From Galbula dea (Eukaryota; Chordata; Aves; Piciformes; Galbulidae): a stretch of 64,000 bases of DNA. Under the pieces are notes generated by a model that was not told the DNA's origin, ran no database searches, and saw nothing but the letters and a program-made list of their open reading frames with translations. The first letter of the stretch is position 1. Each line of letters starts with the position of its first letter. The DNA is taken from contig VWZX01010624.1 in NCBI GenBank assembly GCA_013399015.1, forward strand, positions 579 through 64,578, given 5' to 3'. The position numbers and the translations under genes are program-made. Below, piece by piece: positions 51,612-64,000 of this stretch.

Positions 51612-51945
51612 GAGAGTCACAGGATCTCAAGATCACAAACCTGTTCCGACTGGTAGGGACCTCAGATGTCTCTAACCCAACTACCTGCCCAAAACAGTCA
51701 GCTACAGTATCAGACAGATTGCTCCTGGATTTATCAAGGTGGGTCTTCAAAACCTCCAAGGATGGAGACTACACAGTCTTCCTGTGCATTTGCTCCACTG
51801 CTTAGCTGTCTTCATTGGAATGCAGTTTCTCCTTATACACAGTCTGAACCTTTCTTGCTTTAACTTATGCCCATTGTTTTGTCTTCCACTGCACACTCCT
51901 ATTAGGAGCTTGGCTCCACCTTCTTGAGCCCTCCTGAGGAAGACA
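51612..51945 (-). mobile_element. Old CR1 3' end
   Basis: The plus strand shows the reverse of a CR1 3' end: 'tcacaggatctcaagatc', 'tagggacctcagatgtc', 'gggtcttcaaaacctcc' (VFKT), 'aaggatggagactacacag', then 'atgcagtttctccttatac' (NC..L) and 'gcccattgttttgtcttcc'. Compared with the younger copies it is strongly diverged and the tail is reduced to one or two units. Confidence 0.75.
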
Positions 51946-52802
51946 AATATGCCAGCAGGTATATTCCCAAAACTATTATGATAGGAACTTTAACAATCAG
52001 ATTTAATATGAGCATATTGTCAGCTTTACAACAGTAGACTTATTTTCTAAGGGTAGTGTTACATTTAAAGTTACATAGTCACAGCAAAATTGACCAGTTT
52101 TGAAAGAATATCAGAACAGAGCCCTTTAAGAGATTAAGCATTTACCAAAAATAGACCAATCAGACTAGTCGTATGTAGAATTCTAATTCAAATATTTTCT
52201 GTGTGAGTCTTCAGAGTAACAATAAGTATGGAGAAACTCTCCAAATATTTGACACTTTTGTGGCCATCACCATCCCATCACCTCCACAGTCTCACACACA
52301 CACAGTGGTAGCACCATGTTACAGGTTTTTTTAATGCTGCTTTTATAAGGAAGAGTACATCAATATTCTCCACATCATCTTTTGAAAACAAGCATGAATG
52401 AGGTAGGAGTACAGTAGATGGAAAATCTTTATATGTGTAAAAGAGAAATTTGCAAACCACGTGGTGGTCAGTTGTTCGAGTCACAAAACAGGAGGCAGTG
52501 GTTTTCTTTACCTGAAAGATACTAGCAAAAAGTGTCAGTTATGAGGGCATTGAGGGCTGGACCACCTGTGGACTCTGAGTAAAATAAGCTCAGTAGAGCA
52601 GAACAGGTTGAGATGTGTTGGATGTGAAGGGGCTACCTTGGGATATTTCTGCTTCAATGCAAGAACTAGATGAAGTTGCTTTGTGTCCAGATTTTAGTCT
52701 CTTGATATCTACCCCAGTCTCATGTCAGCTTTTCTTTGTCACCTTGAAGGGTTAGCAAGCAGACTTTTAATGTCACATGTGAATCTACAATTTAGGAGTA
52801 AT
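51946..52802. other. Unique non-coding stretch
   Basis: I see no gene or repeat apart from a short CACACA run near 52291-52301. Confidence 0.5.
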
Positions 52803-52850
52803 TAAAAAAAAAAAGAAACCAAAAAAAAAACCCACAAAAAACCCCAAACA
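52803..52850. repeat. A/C-rich low-complexity tract
   Basis: Runs of A broken by C, directly upstream of the CR1 copy that starts at about 52858. Confidence 0.8.
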
Positions 52851-52857
52851 AATCCCT

Positions 52858-53226
52858 CTCGGAGGGGAGACCTTATAGCAGCCTTCCAACACCTAAAGGG
52901 GGCCTAGAAAAACGAGGGAGAGAGACCCTTTATTTGGGTAGAAAGTAACAGGACGAGGGAGAACAGTTTCAAATTGAAGGAGGGAAGCTTTAGATTGGAT
53001 CTTAAGAAAAAAATCTTTACCCAAAGGGTGGTGAGGCACTAGAACAGGTTTTCCAGAGAGGTTGTGGATGCTCCATCCCTGGCAATGCTCAAAGCCAGGT
53101 TGGATGTGGCCCTGGGCAACCTGACCTAGGGGGTGGCATCCCTGCCCATGCCAAGGGGGTTAGAGCTAGATGATGTTAAAGTTCCTTTCCAACCCAGGCT
53201 GTTCTGTCAATCTATGATTCTATGAG
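52858..53226 (+). mobile_element. CR1 3' end, 5'-truncated
   Basis: It starts at 'ggaggggagaccttatagc' (RGDLIA) and contains the segments for FQHLKGA, RDEGEQFQIEGG-like remains, 'gtgaggcactagaacagg' and a LKARLDVALGNLT-like end. The 3' UTR has 'gttcctttccaaccc' and the tail is at about 53205-53226 (tctatgattctatgag). It is the same type as the copy at 1-407. Frameshifts break the ORF. Confidence 0.92.
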
Positions 53227-55554
53227 TCTGAAGGACAACAGAGAGATGAATGCCAAGAAAGGGTAAGGCCATTCTTTAGTTTGCTGAGAAAAGTGGTAGC
53301 CAGTACTATGGAGTACCACAAATGGTTGCCAAGCCATAAGACTTGATTCCTATTGCCAGTAGATTCACAGCTTCACAGAAGAGTTGTGGATGAGACAGAA
53401 TCCAAGAATAACAGCCTTGGGCTGAAAAATGCTTTTATTAGCAAAGACTTTGCAGTTTTTCATGATAAGTATAATTCACTCACATTATAAATGAGGTAAC
53501 TGAAAAATAGAACTGTAGGCTGTTGGGTGTCAGGACCAAGTCCTACTCCCTCTAAAGCCCAGTAGAAAAATGTTTCTTCATTAGCTATGAAGTTGTACAT
53601 TAGCTCTGAGCCAGAAGTCTACATGAAAGAGGATCTTGGTTCTGCCATAATTCCTGCCCCCACAAAACCTGATTCTTGAGCTCCAGTGTCAGGATGTGTT
53701 CAGGTTGGCAGGAAAGAATCTGATTTGCAATTTAGAGCACAATCTGGTCATGCAACTGTATCTTTAACAGAGCTGTGCTTAGAAATCTGTGCTTGCATAC
53801 ACAGGAGGAACGGTCAGCAGTTAGATTGCCTGGCTCCTGCAGAACTCTGAAGGGAACAGCTGAAGAGTCTGCAAGAAGCTGCAACAGGCTTAAGACTGTT
53901 GAGTGATTGAATGAAGAATGAAAATAAATATATTAACCACAAAACAATACAATTTGAATCCAAAGCACTTTTTCAACCATCTACAGAATGTTTAATTGGT
54001 ATTAAATTGAAGCTCGTATAGTATAAGCAGAACCCTTCAATTCTACCATGGCAGTCTAACCACAGAAAGAAAGGAAAAACACCAGGGTCCTTGTAGAGTT
54101 GAAGCATGTGGGTTTGGATTAACAAAGTGACATGACTTTTTTTTTTTTTTTTTTACATCAAAAGTTCAGTCTGGTTTCTTTTGCGGATTCCCCATATCAC
54201 TGCCCTGCTAGGCTTTGACTGAAAGGGACAGCAAAAGTATCAAAATATCTCATATATTCCTGTTCTTGCAATACTTCTACTTCCCTTGACCACTGGCTGA
54301 CTGAAGTCTGTTCTTCCAGGATGGTTATTTAAGAGGTGTGATTCTCAGCACCAAACAAACAGTGTTTATTTCCTCTGTTGATCCTCTTTCCCAGAGATTG
54401 CTGTCATTTTCCCAGGGCACGCATGCTCAGAGCAGGGAAGTGCCTTGTCAGCCTCCCTGAACCATATGCAAGGCAGCTATTTTATTGCAGCACTGTGCAA
54501 AGGGTTTCCTCCTACTTCTTTCTTTGCAGCCACACATGTTAAACATCCCTTAATGTGGGGAAGAGCTGCAGACATGGATCAAAGCTGCTAATAGAATCAT
54601 GGAATAAACGAAGCTTAATGGGCTAACTACTTCAAATGTGATTAAAGTTACAAGAAACCAATCCTTCTCCTTAACCAGGCCTGGCAGTTCCAGGTTAAAA
54701 ACTGATTTTGTGAGGTTAGATGCTCTTCTTCCACATTAGTCTAGTTTCTATATTTTTTTCCCCTGTTCCCACAAGCTGCAATTTGCACATTTCCTGACAG
54801 AACCCTGCTAAGCCATCAAACAGACAAGCTGGCAACTTTAGGGGCTGAGCAGCAGTTTTAAGCAGAAGAGGAGACAGCCAAATACACAGCTCCCTCCCCC
54901 CACCCAGTAAACCTCCACAATAATTTTGTATGTCCTGGTATTTTTTTTTCACCTTTTATAAGAAGTAATTTATCAAGTTTGTCTCTCCCTGTCTCATGCA
55001 GGCCTGCATATTGTATTGATTTAAAACAGAAGACACACCAAACTTAAGAGTGTTTCCTTGGAGCAGATACTGCATGCAATTGCAACTTTCTCTATGTTCA
55101 TCTGTGAAAGTATTCCACATACTAAATATATGAAACAAGATTATTTTTTCATGCTAATTTAGAGTTACTCTGACAGAGGGTGACCTGAATGTAAGAGAAA
55201 TTGGCTACAGTATTGATAGATTGTGTGTATGTTCATGTTTTTTCATCTCTGAAAAATATGCTGTGTTATTGTTATGTATTTGCAATCAGTCAGCAGTTAA
55301 GATCAGGACAGGAGAAGACTTGCAACTGATGTTGCCTGGAATATGATGAGAATAAATTGCCAAAGAAAGAGAAAAGACAGTATTTAGGAGACAAGTTGCA
55401 ACACATCTTGGATTTTTAAAGCATCCATCATTTTCTGCATCAGTTGGGATAAGACAGTTTGCAAGGTTCATACCACCTGGTAAGGAACAACTTTCCTAAA
55501 AGGAAGAGTTAATAATCAAAAGGGACCTACACAGAAGTCTGTGTAATTGAGAAC
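53227..55554. other. Unique stretch with a T18 run
   Basis: No gene was recognised. A run of 18 T lies at 54137-54154. A possible trace of a CR1 tail at about 54590 was too weak to call. Confidence 0.5.
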
Positions 55555-55850
55555 ATCACAGAGAAGGTGCACAGGGATTGAGCATTCACTGCCTGTCACA
55601 ATATGAGAGCTAAAAGACCTCAAATGAAATTAACATGTGGCAATTTTAAAACAAACAAAAGGAAGTACCTTCTTTTAACTCATTACACTATGGAAATTCA
55701 TTACCACAGGATGCTGTGGATGCCAAAATCTTGCAGAGCTTCAAGAAGTGATTAGACACGATAAAGTGAGAGAAGTTAAACAATTGCTACCAAGCACAAA
55801 AGCATCATGGCTGTTGCTGGACTTCTCTGAGCCACAGGCAGTGGGGGAAA
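55555..55850 (+). mobile_element. Old decayed CR1 fragment
   Basis: The characteristic old-CR1 wording 'ggaaattcattaccacag' and 'gatgctgtggatgcc' (N.LP.DAVDA), then 'cagagcttcaagaagtg' and 'attagacacgataaag' (F.K.ID), is clear. It continues weakly through 'gctggacttctctgagcc'. It belongs to a different, older subfamily than the copies with clean octamer tails, and no tail is left. Confidence 0.7.
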
Positions 55851-58800
55851 CGTCACTATACCCTTATCTGTTCTTGTAGCCTCCCTGGCACTTCTGTCCT
55901 CAGCTACTGCCAGAGACAAGCTACTGCTCCACAGCGCCCTTTGCTCTTAGCAAGAAAGCCATTCTTACAGTTCTATACTAACTGGCAGCCAACATGCCAT
56001 ATCTGGCTGATAAAGCACTCCTGCCTGGCCTGCTCTATTTCCCAGAGGAGTCCAGAAATAACTGTTCAAGAAGCAAATGCCACCCAGATGGTTCAGCTAC
56101 ACTCACTCGTAACCCAGCACAGAGATGATTGGCAGCTGCTGGGGTGCAGCCTCTGACTCTGCCAGGCAGAGCCACAGCTCCCCACTCCCTCTCAGCAGCA
56201 GCCATCAGGCTGGCAGTCTCCCATCCCATCCCTGGCTCGAGGAGTTTGCTCAAGACAGGGCCAGGAGGAGCATTTACTCTGTGTGGGAAGGGAGAGAGAC
56301 TGTAGCCAGAAGAGTATCAGCAGTTACCCTGTGAGAGATAGCGATGTGTCCTGCCTCTTGCATGGCTGACGTGTGCACCTATAGACTAGGCTTAGCTGTG
56401 TTGAACACTTCAGCATTTTCAGCCTCATCTGTCCATTGAAATACGTCATAAAACAAAATATAGAACTAAGATTTTCTGCATGTCTCTTCTGTTCTCCTAA
56501 TATGCACCCATTGAAGGGAAAAGGAGCTCTGCTGGTAGCTGCTGGGGTACAGGATCAGCCAAAAAATGCAAGGCTCATGGTAGGGTTCCCTCCTCTCATA
56601 TAAAAACCTCATTTTTATATGAATAAAAAAAAATCATATTTTTTTTATTCCTTATGTTCCAGTACAGTATTACATAGCAAATATGTAGTTTGGTGGATTA
56701 ATCTAAACAAACTCTCTACTCAAGCTCTTGGAGGTAGCCACCTGATCTTCTTATTCAACATAAATTACATGATTCTGAGGTCTTTGATGGTAGAAGCCAG
56801 CAATACCACATAAAATACAAGGTATCTCTGAATATATTTGATTTTGTAAGATGCGGTTAATATCCAAGGAACATAAGAAGCACAAGTTCATCATCAAGTA
56901 TTCCAAAGACTGATCAATGTTCACTTATGAATATATGTATAATGTGTATCTCTCAGTCATAAGTTTGTGAGTTACGTGCCTGTAAAGAAATCTCTGAAAA
57001 CTGACATAAGAAGCTGTCATCCCATCAGTCTTGAAAAGCTGAGACAGCAGAGAAAGGTACTTTGCTGATGGAGCTCTGGTTCTATTTTTGTTTTCTACCT
57101 AATGATTTTCCTTCTGCCTTTTAGTTATTTCAGCTACTGTGCAATTTAAAAATCACTGTAACAGCAGAATAAAACACTTCTTGTTTCTAGAGATCCTTTA
57201 AGAAAATTGGATCAGAATCTTCCTTATAGCCTCCCTATAAGACAGTATTGTCTTTTTGAAAAAAATTATTTCCCCTCATCCCCTATCCCTCTGCTCTGGT
57301 TTCACAGAGTCAAATGCCTTCATTTGTTCAGCAGGAATTAAGCAATTATGAATGACTTCATGATGGACAACATACATCTCAGACATATACATCACTAAAG
57401 TTACATTTGTCCAGCAAACACCACCCTATCTCCTCCAGAAAAACAGAAAAACTAGAGGAAAAAGGGACACACGTCCTCCTTTTTCTTAAGCAGAAGTCTC
57501 TTACTTTTCTAAAGCATTAAACATGTCAGTTCTTTAAAATACAGCCTGCTGTATAAATCGCTGAACAATGGAAGGGCTCTTAAAGAACCAGAAACACATC
57601 AAGATTTACTGCCATGGATGTATATTCTTTCAAGACTCCTTCAAGCACTTTTTTTTACCCCCCTTTTTCTGTCAGTATCTGACAAATACAGTTCCTCATT
57701 CTTGTCCCTGTAGAGGGCAACAAAGAGCTTTGCTGCTGGTCCAATTACTTGATTTGCACCCTAATGAAGCACTGTACCCAATAATACCATCCTCTGGCTA
57801 CCAGACATTTGCAATGCCCCAACAGCCAGCCCAAAGCTCAGTGGTGACCCATCACCTCTCTGAACATGGCTCTGCTGCACATCACCAGCTGGCTGGCCAG
57901 GCTCTAAATCAAAGGCTTGATTGTTCTGACATACTGCCCTATGTGTCTCTCCAGGAAATATATAAACCCTGCAGAAAAAGGAATGCAGGTACAAAAGCTA
58001 GATCTGTAATCATTCAGAACATCATATAATGTTCTGAAGGGTTTTTATTCCCCTCCGTTAATGCAGTTGTTGAAGTACTGGGCTTTCAAAAATCTTGAAT
58101 CAATAAATCAGTTTTCCTTTGGAAGAGTGAAAACGTTGACTTAGCAAAAGTGCAGAATAATACATCAAATGAAATTACACATAGAAACCATTTTCAGGTT
58201 CTACTCTTTGTTTTTTTGCAGATGTTATTAGAAGTCCTGAAATATTTAAGTACACTGTAGTTCATCCACATTCTGCTACAGAGTCTCTCTTACCCAAAGC
58301 TCTTCTCCCCTGTCTGTAGGGCTAACTACCACTTCATTTAGGTACCTGTGTGTATGTGTGTCAGAGTGGAGGAGAGCAGCATTCACTCTGCTAGTGTGGA
58401 AGTGTCCAACTTGCCATATGCATTCTGGCTTGCAGCACAGACCATGCCTGCAGGCTGACAGGTTCCCATCCTGTACCTCTTCATTATCATGAGCCCCTGA
58501 CCGCACGGTGAAACATTCAGACAGCAGGAGGAGCTGCATGTGGCCACATCTCAGCTGCACGATTCAGGGCTATCAGCCATCAGGTAAAGGATTACACTGG
58601 CAGCTTTGAGAGACATTGAGGAAAAATAACAGCAGAGCCTTAAGTAGCAAGTAAGGAAAAAACTAACAGCATTTTCTGTTGGGTGTGTGAGCTGTGATCC
58701 CTGGTTACTTTTAAATAGATATAGTTATGAACACATGCATAGATACATACCAATATGCACGCCTACATGGCCCAAATACTAGTCCTACCAAACCTCTAGA

Positions 58801-60034
58801 AGTTCGGTGGTTTCTTGTCTGGTTGGTTGTTTTTTGTCTTTTCAATCTATAGGTAAGATTAGGGAGTTGAACAGCAAGACAAAACAGAGCAAAACAATCA
58901 CATACTACAGTGGTTTGTTGTAGAAGGGCAAGGCAAATGTCCCTTGCTAAACAACCCTCCATCTCATCTGCTGCAAAACCTTGCTCAGATCTTGTAGCTG
59001 AGATCATCTAAGGATAAGTCAGGAAAGTAGGTACGATGGAGCACCGTCTATCAGGAGAATAACTGACTGAATTGGGTGAGGAAATCCAGGAAAGCTTTTG
59101 GCCACACCAGTCTTTTTTGAGGTCTGAAACGATCTGGGAGAGCTCATTCCACATTCACACAGGAAGGAAGGGTTTGCTTCCCCGATGCTTAGCACATCAT
59201 GTGTACAACCACTCCCTCAGGTGACTCAGACTTTCACATGTCATACAACCTACACATTTGCAAGTTCAGGGCCTAAAACAAGTATAGAAACTTCGAGGCC
59301 TGGGAAAAAAAAATCCTGGAAACATATACAGAAAAAGTTCATGTTGGAAGGTTGTGTTTTGTTTTTTTTTCCCTTGGGGCTGGTAGGGAAAAATCGGAGG
59401 AGGGGGCAGGAAAGGAGGTTTCCATGTGAAATACTCTGTCTCAGAATGAACAGTGAAAGAATGTTTAAAGTAATGCTTACAATGATACTGAAATTTTTCC
59501 CTAAATGAATTTTTTTTCTGAACATCTCCTTCCATCTCCTCACTATTCATACTTTCCAAAGAAACTATTTGCTTTCCAGACTTGCAACATTTCCAAAATT
59601 TTTACACTTGTAGCAAGGTTGGGGCTGGGGATAGACTGAGGCAAAGATCTGTGTCAGTAAGGTAGCATAAAATAGGGCAGACAAGTTGTAAAATAAGGAT
59701 TATAAAACAGAAACTCAAGGCCAGATCTCTGGCTGGTACAGAACTGGGACCCTGACTGAGCTTGAGGTACAGCCTTTATTCCTGGAAACCCACCATGAGG
59801 CTAGGTGGTTTTTTTGCAAGTGTGGATGACCTGACTTGGTTTAATCTTGAAACTCACATATATCTTTCTTTAACATCCAAGTCAGGTCTAACAGTTTCTA
59901 CCATTCAGAGCAAAGGGACAAAATACCCTAATTTTAAAATTAAGTGAGCACATGTCAAAAGGTTGCTGGACCCAGCCAAGGACCAGCAGAGGCTGTGCCT
60001 GGACTCAGGTAGACAACAATCTTAACTACGGAAA
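55851..60034. other. Mostly unique stretch
   Basis: No repeat was recognised. It contains two adjacent AT-rich hairpins at 56597-56650 and one exon-like open frame at 57676-57988, both discussed under findings. The other frames are short and overlap on both strands. Confidence 0.5.
56597..56650. repeat. Two abutting perfect AT-rich inverted repeats
   Basis: The first hairpin has arms catataaaaa/tttttatatg (10 bp, 5-base loop, 56597-56621). The second has arms gaataaaaaaaa/ttttttttattc (12 bp, 6-base loop, 56621-56650). They share one base. No flanking element was recognised. Confidence 0.8.
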
Positions 60035-60465
60035 GGGTCAGAGGGCATAACCTCCATTATAAGGAAAGGCTGAGAGCTGGGGATGTTCAGCCTGGAGAAG
60101 AAGAGGCTCAAGGGGGAACCTTATAGTGGCCTTCCAGTGCTTGAAGGGGGCCTGCAGGAAAGATGTGGAGGAACTCTATCTGGGAGTGTAGTGATAGGAC
60201 AGGGCAAAATGGGTATAAACTGAAAGAGGTTAGGTTTAGATAGGACAGTAGGAAGAAATTCTTTATGGTGAGGGTGGTGAGACACTGGAAGAGGTAGCAC
60301 AGAGAAGTTGAGGGTGTCCCATCCCTGGCAGTGTTCAACACCAGGTTAGATGAGGCCTTGAGCAACCTAGTCTAGTGGAAGATGTCTGTGCCGATGGCAG
60401 AGGGGTTGAAATTAGATGATCTTTAAGACCCTTCCAACCCAAACCATTCCACAAGTCTATGATGC
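60035..60465 (+). mobile_element. CR1 3' end, 5'-truncated
   Basis: It starts at about 'gaaagggtcagagggcata' and passes through 'gatgttcagcctggagaag' (MFSLEKKRLKG), 'cttccagtgcttgaaggg', the FF..R region 'gaagaaattctttatgg' and 'gtgagacactggaagagg'. It ends with a VFNTRLDEALSNLV-like stretch, the 3' UTR 'gatgatctttaagaccc' and a decayed tail at 60445-60465. Several indels break the frame. Confidence 0.9.
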
Positions 60466-63400
60466 CCATGTTCATCATCATCTTTGTTTCTGGAAAAGAG
60501 TTTTCCTCTCTGTATTATAAAGCCACAACTCCATTCAAGAGGTTTGTCTCTGAAAGCCACATACACCTGAGTTCTTGTCTTGCAGATAAGTCACCACCAC
60601 TCTTCCTTTCTGTTTTCAGGGTTTAGTTTTTATTCCTATCTTAGGGTTATGTCAACAGATAACAAATATACTCAAGAACACTGACATGTAGGGAAGCACC
60701 ATCTTCAGCACTTGGTACAGCCATTATTATTCAAAAGTAAAATACCAGTATGCATTTATTTTATATACTAATACTTCCTGAATTACTAAGTATATTTAGC
60801 TAGCTAAATTAGCAGAGCTTTTTGTTTTTTTAAAAAAATGAAGCTTGATTTTCATAAGCACATAAAAAGAAAAATATTTAAAACTTTGAAGATTGCTAAG
60901 TTTTCCTTTCCTCTAAGAAAAAGATGTCCTCTGACATCTCTTTTCCTCAAAAAGACCTATAGGTGTTCTGCCTTTTCTCACAGTCACATTTGCATAGCTC
61001 AAATTGACCTGTGACAGCTGCTCACGTGCTCTCATAAATGTTATCATTACACTCACCATAGTCTCAAAGCACCAGAGACAGACCAGGATAAGAGCCCACA
61101 GTCAGCTTCTTTCAGCAATGGAGCCAAATTTGTTGGAGACCTACTTCCCTTCCCTAAATAATGAGAAGCTTACTACAGTTCACAACCAGGTGTGATTCAG
61201 AAAAGCCTTTCCTAATGTTAATACCCTCTAAGAATCAGCTGACTTTAAGAAGTATTTTTGGACATGCAATTCAAAGAATGTCTCACCTGTTTGGGAAAAA
61301 TCGTATCTGAATTCATGCTATTTTATACCGCCTCTAAATTATTTGTATAGTGAAACAGTGGTGTTGCTTGTTAGGTTCACAAAGATGATCACCACAGTCG
61401 AAAGCAGGCAGCAAAGATTCATGCAGAATAAATGTATGGAGGGTAGGTATTAATCAGTAGGAGTGCTCATTGCAGAGCTACTTATCTGTGGTTTCTCTCA
61501 CACTTTTTCCTCCAGAGGCAAAGTTATACTGTGTCCCTCCTAATGGTGCTGCGCAAGTCTCTCTTCACTTTGCACCATGCAATTTTCATGAATACTGACT
61601 TCTTGTACCTCCTCATACCTGCAGGTTTGTAGTAGTTAGAAAGATTTGACAGTAGTAAATCAAACTCTGTCAGCACACATGCATCCTCAGAAATTCACTC
61701 TGGGGAGCCACACCTTGGCATGTAGTTGAGCAGTATCTCAGTTACACCCTCAAGTAACTCAAGGTCAAGGCTAAGAATAACCCGTTGGTCCACACCCACC
61801 TTAGAATGCTTACAAGTTTCCCCATTATTTGTGTAGGAAGCGCAACCATGTTGTGGGTTATCCACTCATAACACCCATGCAAACATATCTCAGCCTTCAC
61901 TGGATTGCCTCTCCTCTCTGTTACAGCTCAGGAAATATATGGGAGAGGAAAAGTAATTTCAAATATTTGTACTAATACAAAGTTAATTTCTTGATGAAAG
62001 CTTCTACAAATCTTTAGTGATTATTTCTTCTGGATCATTCCAGGTTCAAGTTCCTCAGCATGAAAATCCACAGAATAAAATTCTTCCTACCACATTCACC
62101 CTCAGCAAATTTCAGCTGAGCTGTAACCTGCCTGCAGACATTAATGACTCAAACAGAGAATTTCGTTTCTGGGTTTATAACTCACAGTTCTCAGTGGAAA
62201 TAGTTACATAAATCACACTGTTTTTCTTTTGTTCCTGATTGCACAACATAACAGTGTGACCATACCAGAGTGAAATTTTCACGTTACACCCAGATATGGT
62301 TTCTAAATTTCTTCTCTGTTGGCTTATTACTTTGGCCACCAAAAGAAGGAAGGAAACAATACTATATAATTAACAAACATAGCATATATATTTAGCTGAA
62401 AAAAACCAAACTTTTAAAATTGAAATATCCTAAATGTACCAATTGATGAGTTATACAACAAATACACTGCTTCTTTAAGCTATTCTGAGTAGATGGTTTA
62501 AGATACATACCACAGACAAGAATTACTGATTATTCAGTATAACTGAATCAGTAGAAAGAAAAAGATACAAGTGAGGCCAGGGAAACATGCACAGATCCTT
62601 TTATCTCTAAAGAGCTTGGCAACAAGCTCCAGCTCCAGCTCCATCCAAATAGCCTTTTGTCAAACACAACTTATGTATTTCTATCTAATTTTGAGCTCAC
62701 ACTAAACCAAACCAACCTGAGAAACACACTCCTGCTCTATGTGAAACAGCTCTGAAATATTACAGAAGCCATCCATCAGGAATGGCATCCTGATGGGTTT
62801 TAGGCAAGATTCATTTTGGCAAAAGATTTCTAGCAGCATGCTGCAGGTTTAAATTCCCCTGGATATCTGCCCTGGCCTTCTTGGAGTTGTGCCTATATTT
62901 CTAACTACATCCAGGTACAGTGAAGAGTGAATTTGCTTTCTCTGGCCCAGAAGGCTTGCGTTGGGGAGGAGAACAGCAGGGAGCTGGCAAATCCCAGGGG
63001 AAGTTTCAGAAGCGCAATCCTTTCCAAGGCTATCCCTACCAGCCTCAGGCACTGAAATATTTTAAGGGTGTGGATTTAATTTTCCTGTTCATTCTTAGGA
63101 GAGTTATAAGATGCACAGCTGTTTTGTTGGCCTGCCACTCTGATCCCATCCTTTGCACTGCCTTGTGTTGTGTGCAGCCATTTAAATCACAGAAAGAGTG
63201 AGTACATCATTAAGCTTCAGCCAGAAGCTGTAGTTTACCAACAGTTTACATCAGTATCAACAACTAGACTGGGGAAAGTAGTGGAAAATCAGGCCTTATG
63301 TTGAAATAGTGAGGTAGTATCAGTAATGCATGTAAAGTGTTTACAAACTGCTTCTGTCTGCTGACCAGCAGAAGGATGCATAAGCCCACTCCCTCATTCC

Positions 63401-64000
63401 AGTAGTCAGCACTGAATTTCACATAGCATTGACTGAGATATATGGATGGTGTTTATTTTAATAATACTGGGGGAAACCAACCCATGTTTTCTCAGAGGGA
63501 GCACAGGTAACTGAGTGAATAATAAAATCAAACTATTTTTCTTAGTGGGGAAAAAAAAAAGAAAAAAACCTTAGGAAAGAGTCACTGTAAATAAAGTGGA
63601 AACTATTTAAGAGTAAGATATTCAGCATCACTGGAATCATCAGCAAAACTACTAGCTTAGATGTCTTGGACTTGAGTATCTCCTCAGCATGGACCCTTAT
63701 TGTGACAGGCCATGCTCTTACTCTTCTCAACAAGTGTTGAACTCAGAGGAAGAGGCTACTGCAGCTATGCTCAATGAAAATTCATCTTCTGTAGTAATTC
63801 ACTATATCACAGCACATTCTAACTTTCCCTATTAACAAATACAGTCCTGTGCTAATGACAGCCGAGACCTGCACCATGAACAGGAGCCACTTATTTTCTG
63901 AGGGAGAATAACACTTTTTTCCCCCCTTTTTTCTTCCCCCTCACCTCTAACCCCCTGTGTGCTCTACTCTAATGAAAGGTCAGAGGTTAGGACTTTATTT
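60466..64000. other. Unique stretch to the window end
   Basis: No gene or interspersed repeat was recognised. A-rich and pyrimidine-rich runs occur at about 63547-63567 and 63913-63940. A frame at about 62951-63060 with a good 3' splice-site-like start is mentioned under findings. Confidence 0.5.

Noticed and set aside
1..64000. Retroviral LTRs, CRISPR arrays, operons, rRNA or working tRNA genes
   Set aside because: None were seen on either strand; the CR1 and RTE-like fragments account for all recognisable reverse-transcriptase-related sequence.

Overview
The window reads as non-coding avian nuclear DNA. The main evidence is the number of CR1 non-LTR retrotransposon fragments. Nearly all are 5'-truncated, and the younger ones end in the octamer-type tail (ATTCTATG or ATTCTGTG repeats after 'ggtcc.ttccaac') that is typical of bird and reptile CR1. 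The background is AT-rich, with short simple repeats and single-N gaps. I found no host protein-coding gene, rRNA, functional tRNA gene, CRISPR array or operon, and no retroviral LTR pair. The likely setting is an intergenic or large-intron region.

Layout. 1-600: two CR1 3' ends in direct head-to-tail contact. 600-8040: mostly unique sequence, a poly-A run ending in an N, and small simple repeats. 8045-8548 (minus): a fragment from the C-terminal end of an RTE-like (non-CR1) retrotransposon ORF2; a second copy lies at 47896-48401 (plus). 9626-10257, 16562-17843 and 20018-20200: more CR1. 22868-23551: a nested cluster, with a CR1 reverse-transcriptase fragment interrupted by another CR1 tail and abutted by an antisense composite element, a tRNA-Asp-like head joined to a CR1 tail (a SINE). 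23595-24661: a 533-bp direct duplication whose copies are separated only by one N, most simply an assembly artefact. 24786-25375: CR1 with a long readable ORF end. 25376-40000: mainly unique DNA, one CR1 at 32905 and a MIR/CORE-SINE-like relic near 34706. 40010-46405: several CR1 copies of different ages, including the longest one (minus, about 1.7 kb, with an RT ORF of 280 codons). 47896-60465: the second RTE-like copy and four CR1 fragments. 60466-64000: no recognised element.

No genes work together here in the operon sense. The functional story is retrotransposon biology: CR1 proteins would have supplied the reverse transcriptase for the CR1 fragments and, through the shared 3' tail, for the tRNA-headed SINE. 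The RTE-like pair represents a separate LINE lineage. The two most unusual observations are the tRNA-Asp/CR1 composite at 23369-23551 and the pair of RTE-like fragments. Those two agree at about 95 percent by eye, share the same two end points and share an in-frame stop. All family assignments were made by eye from motifs, without a database search.
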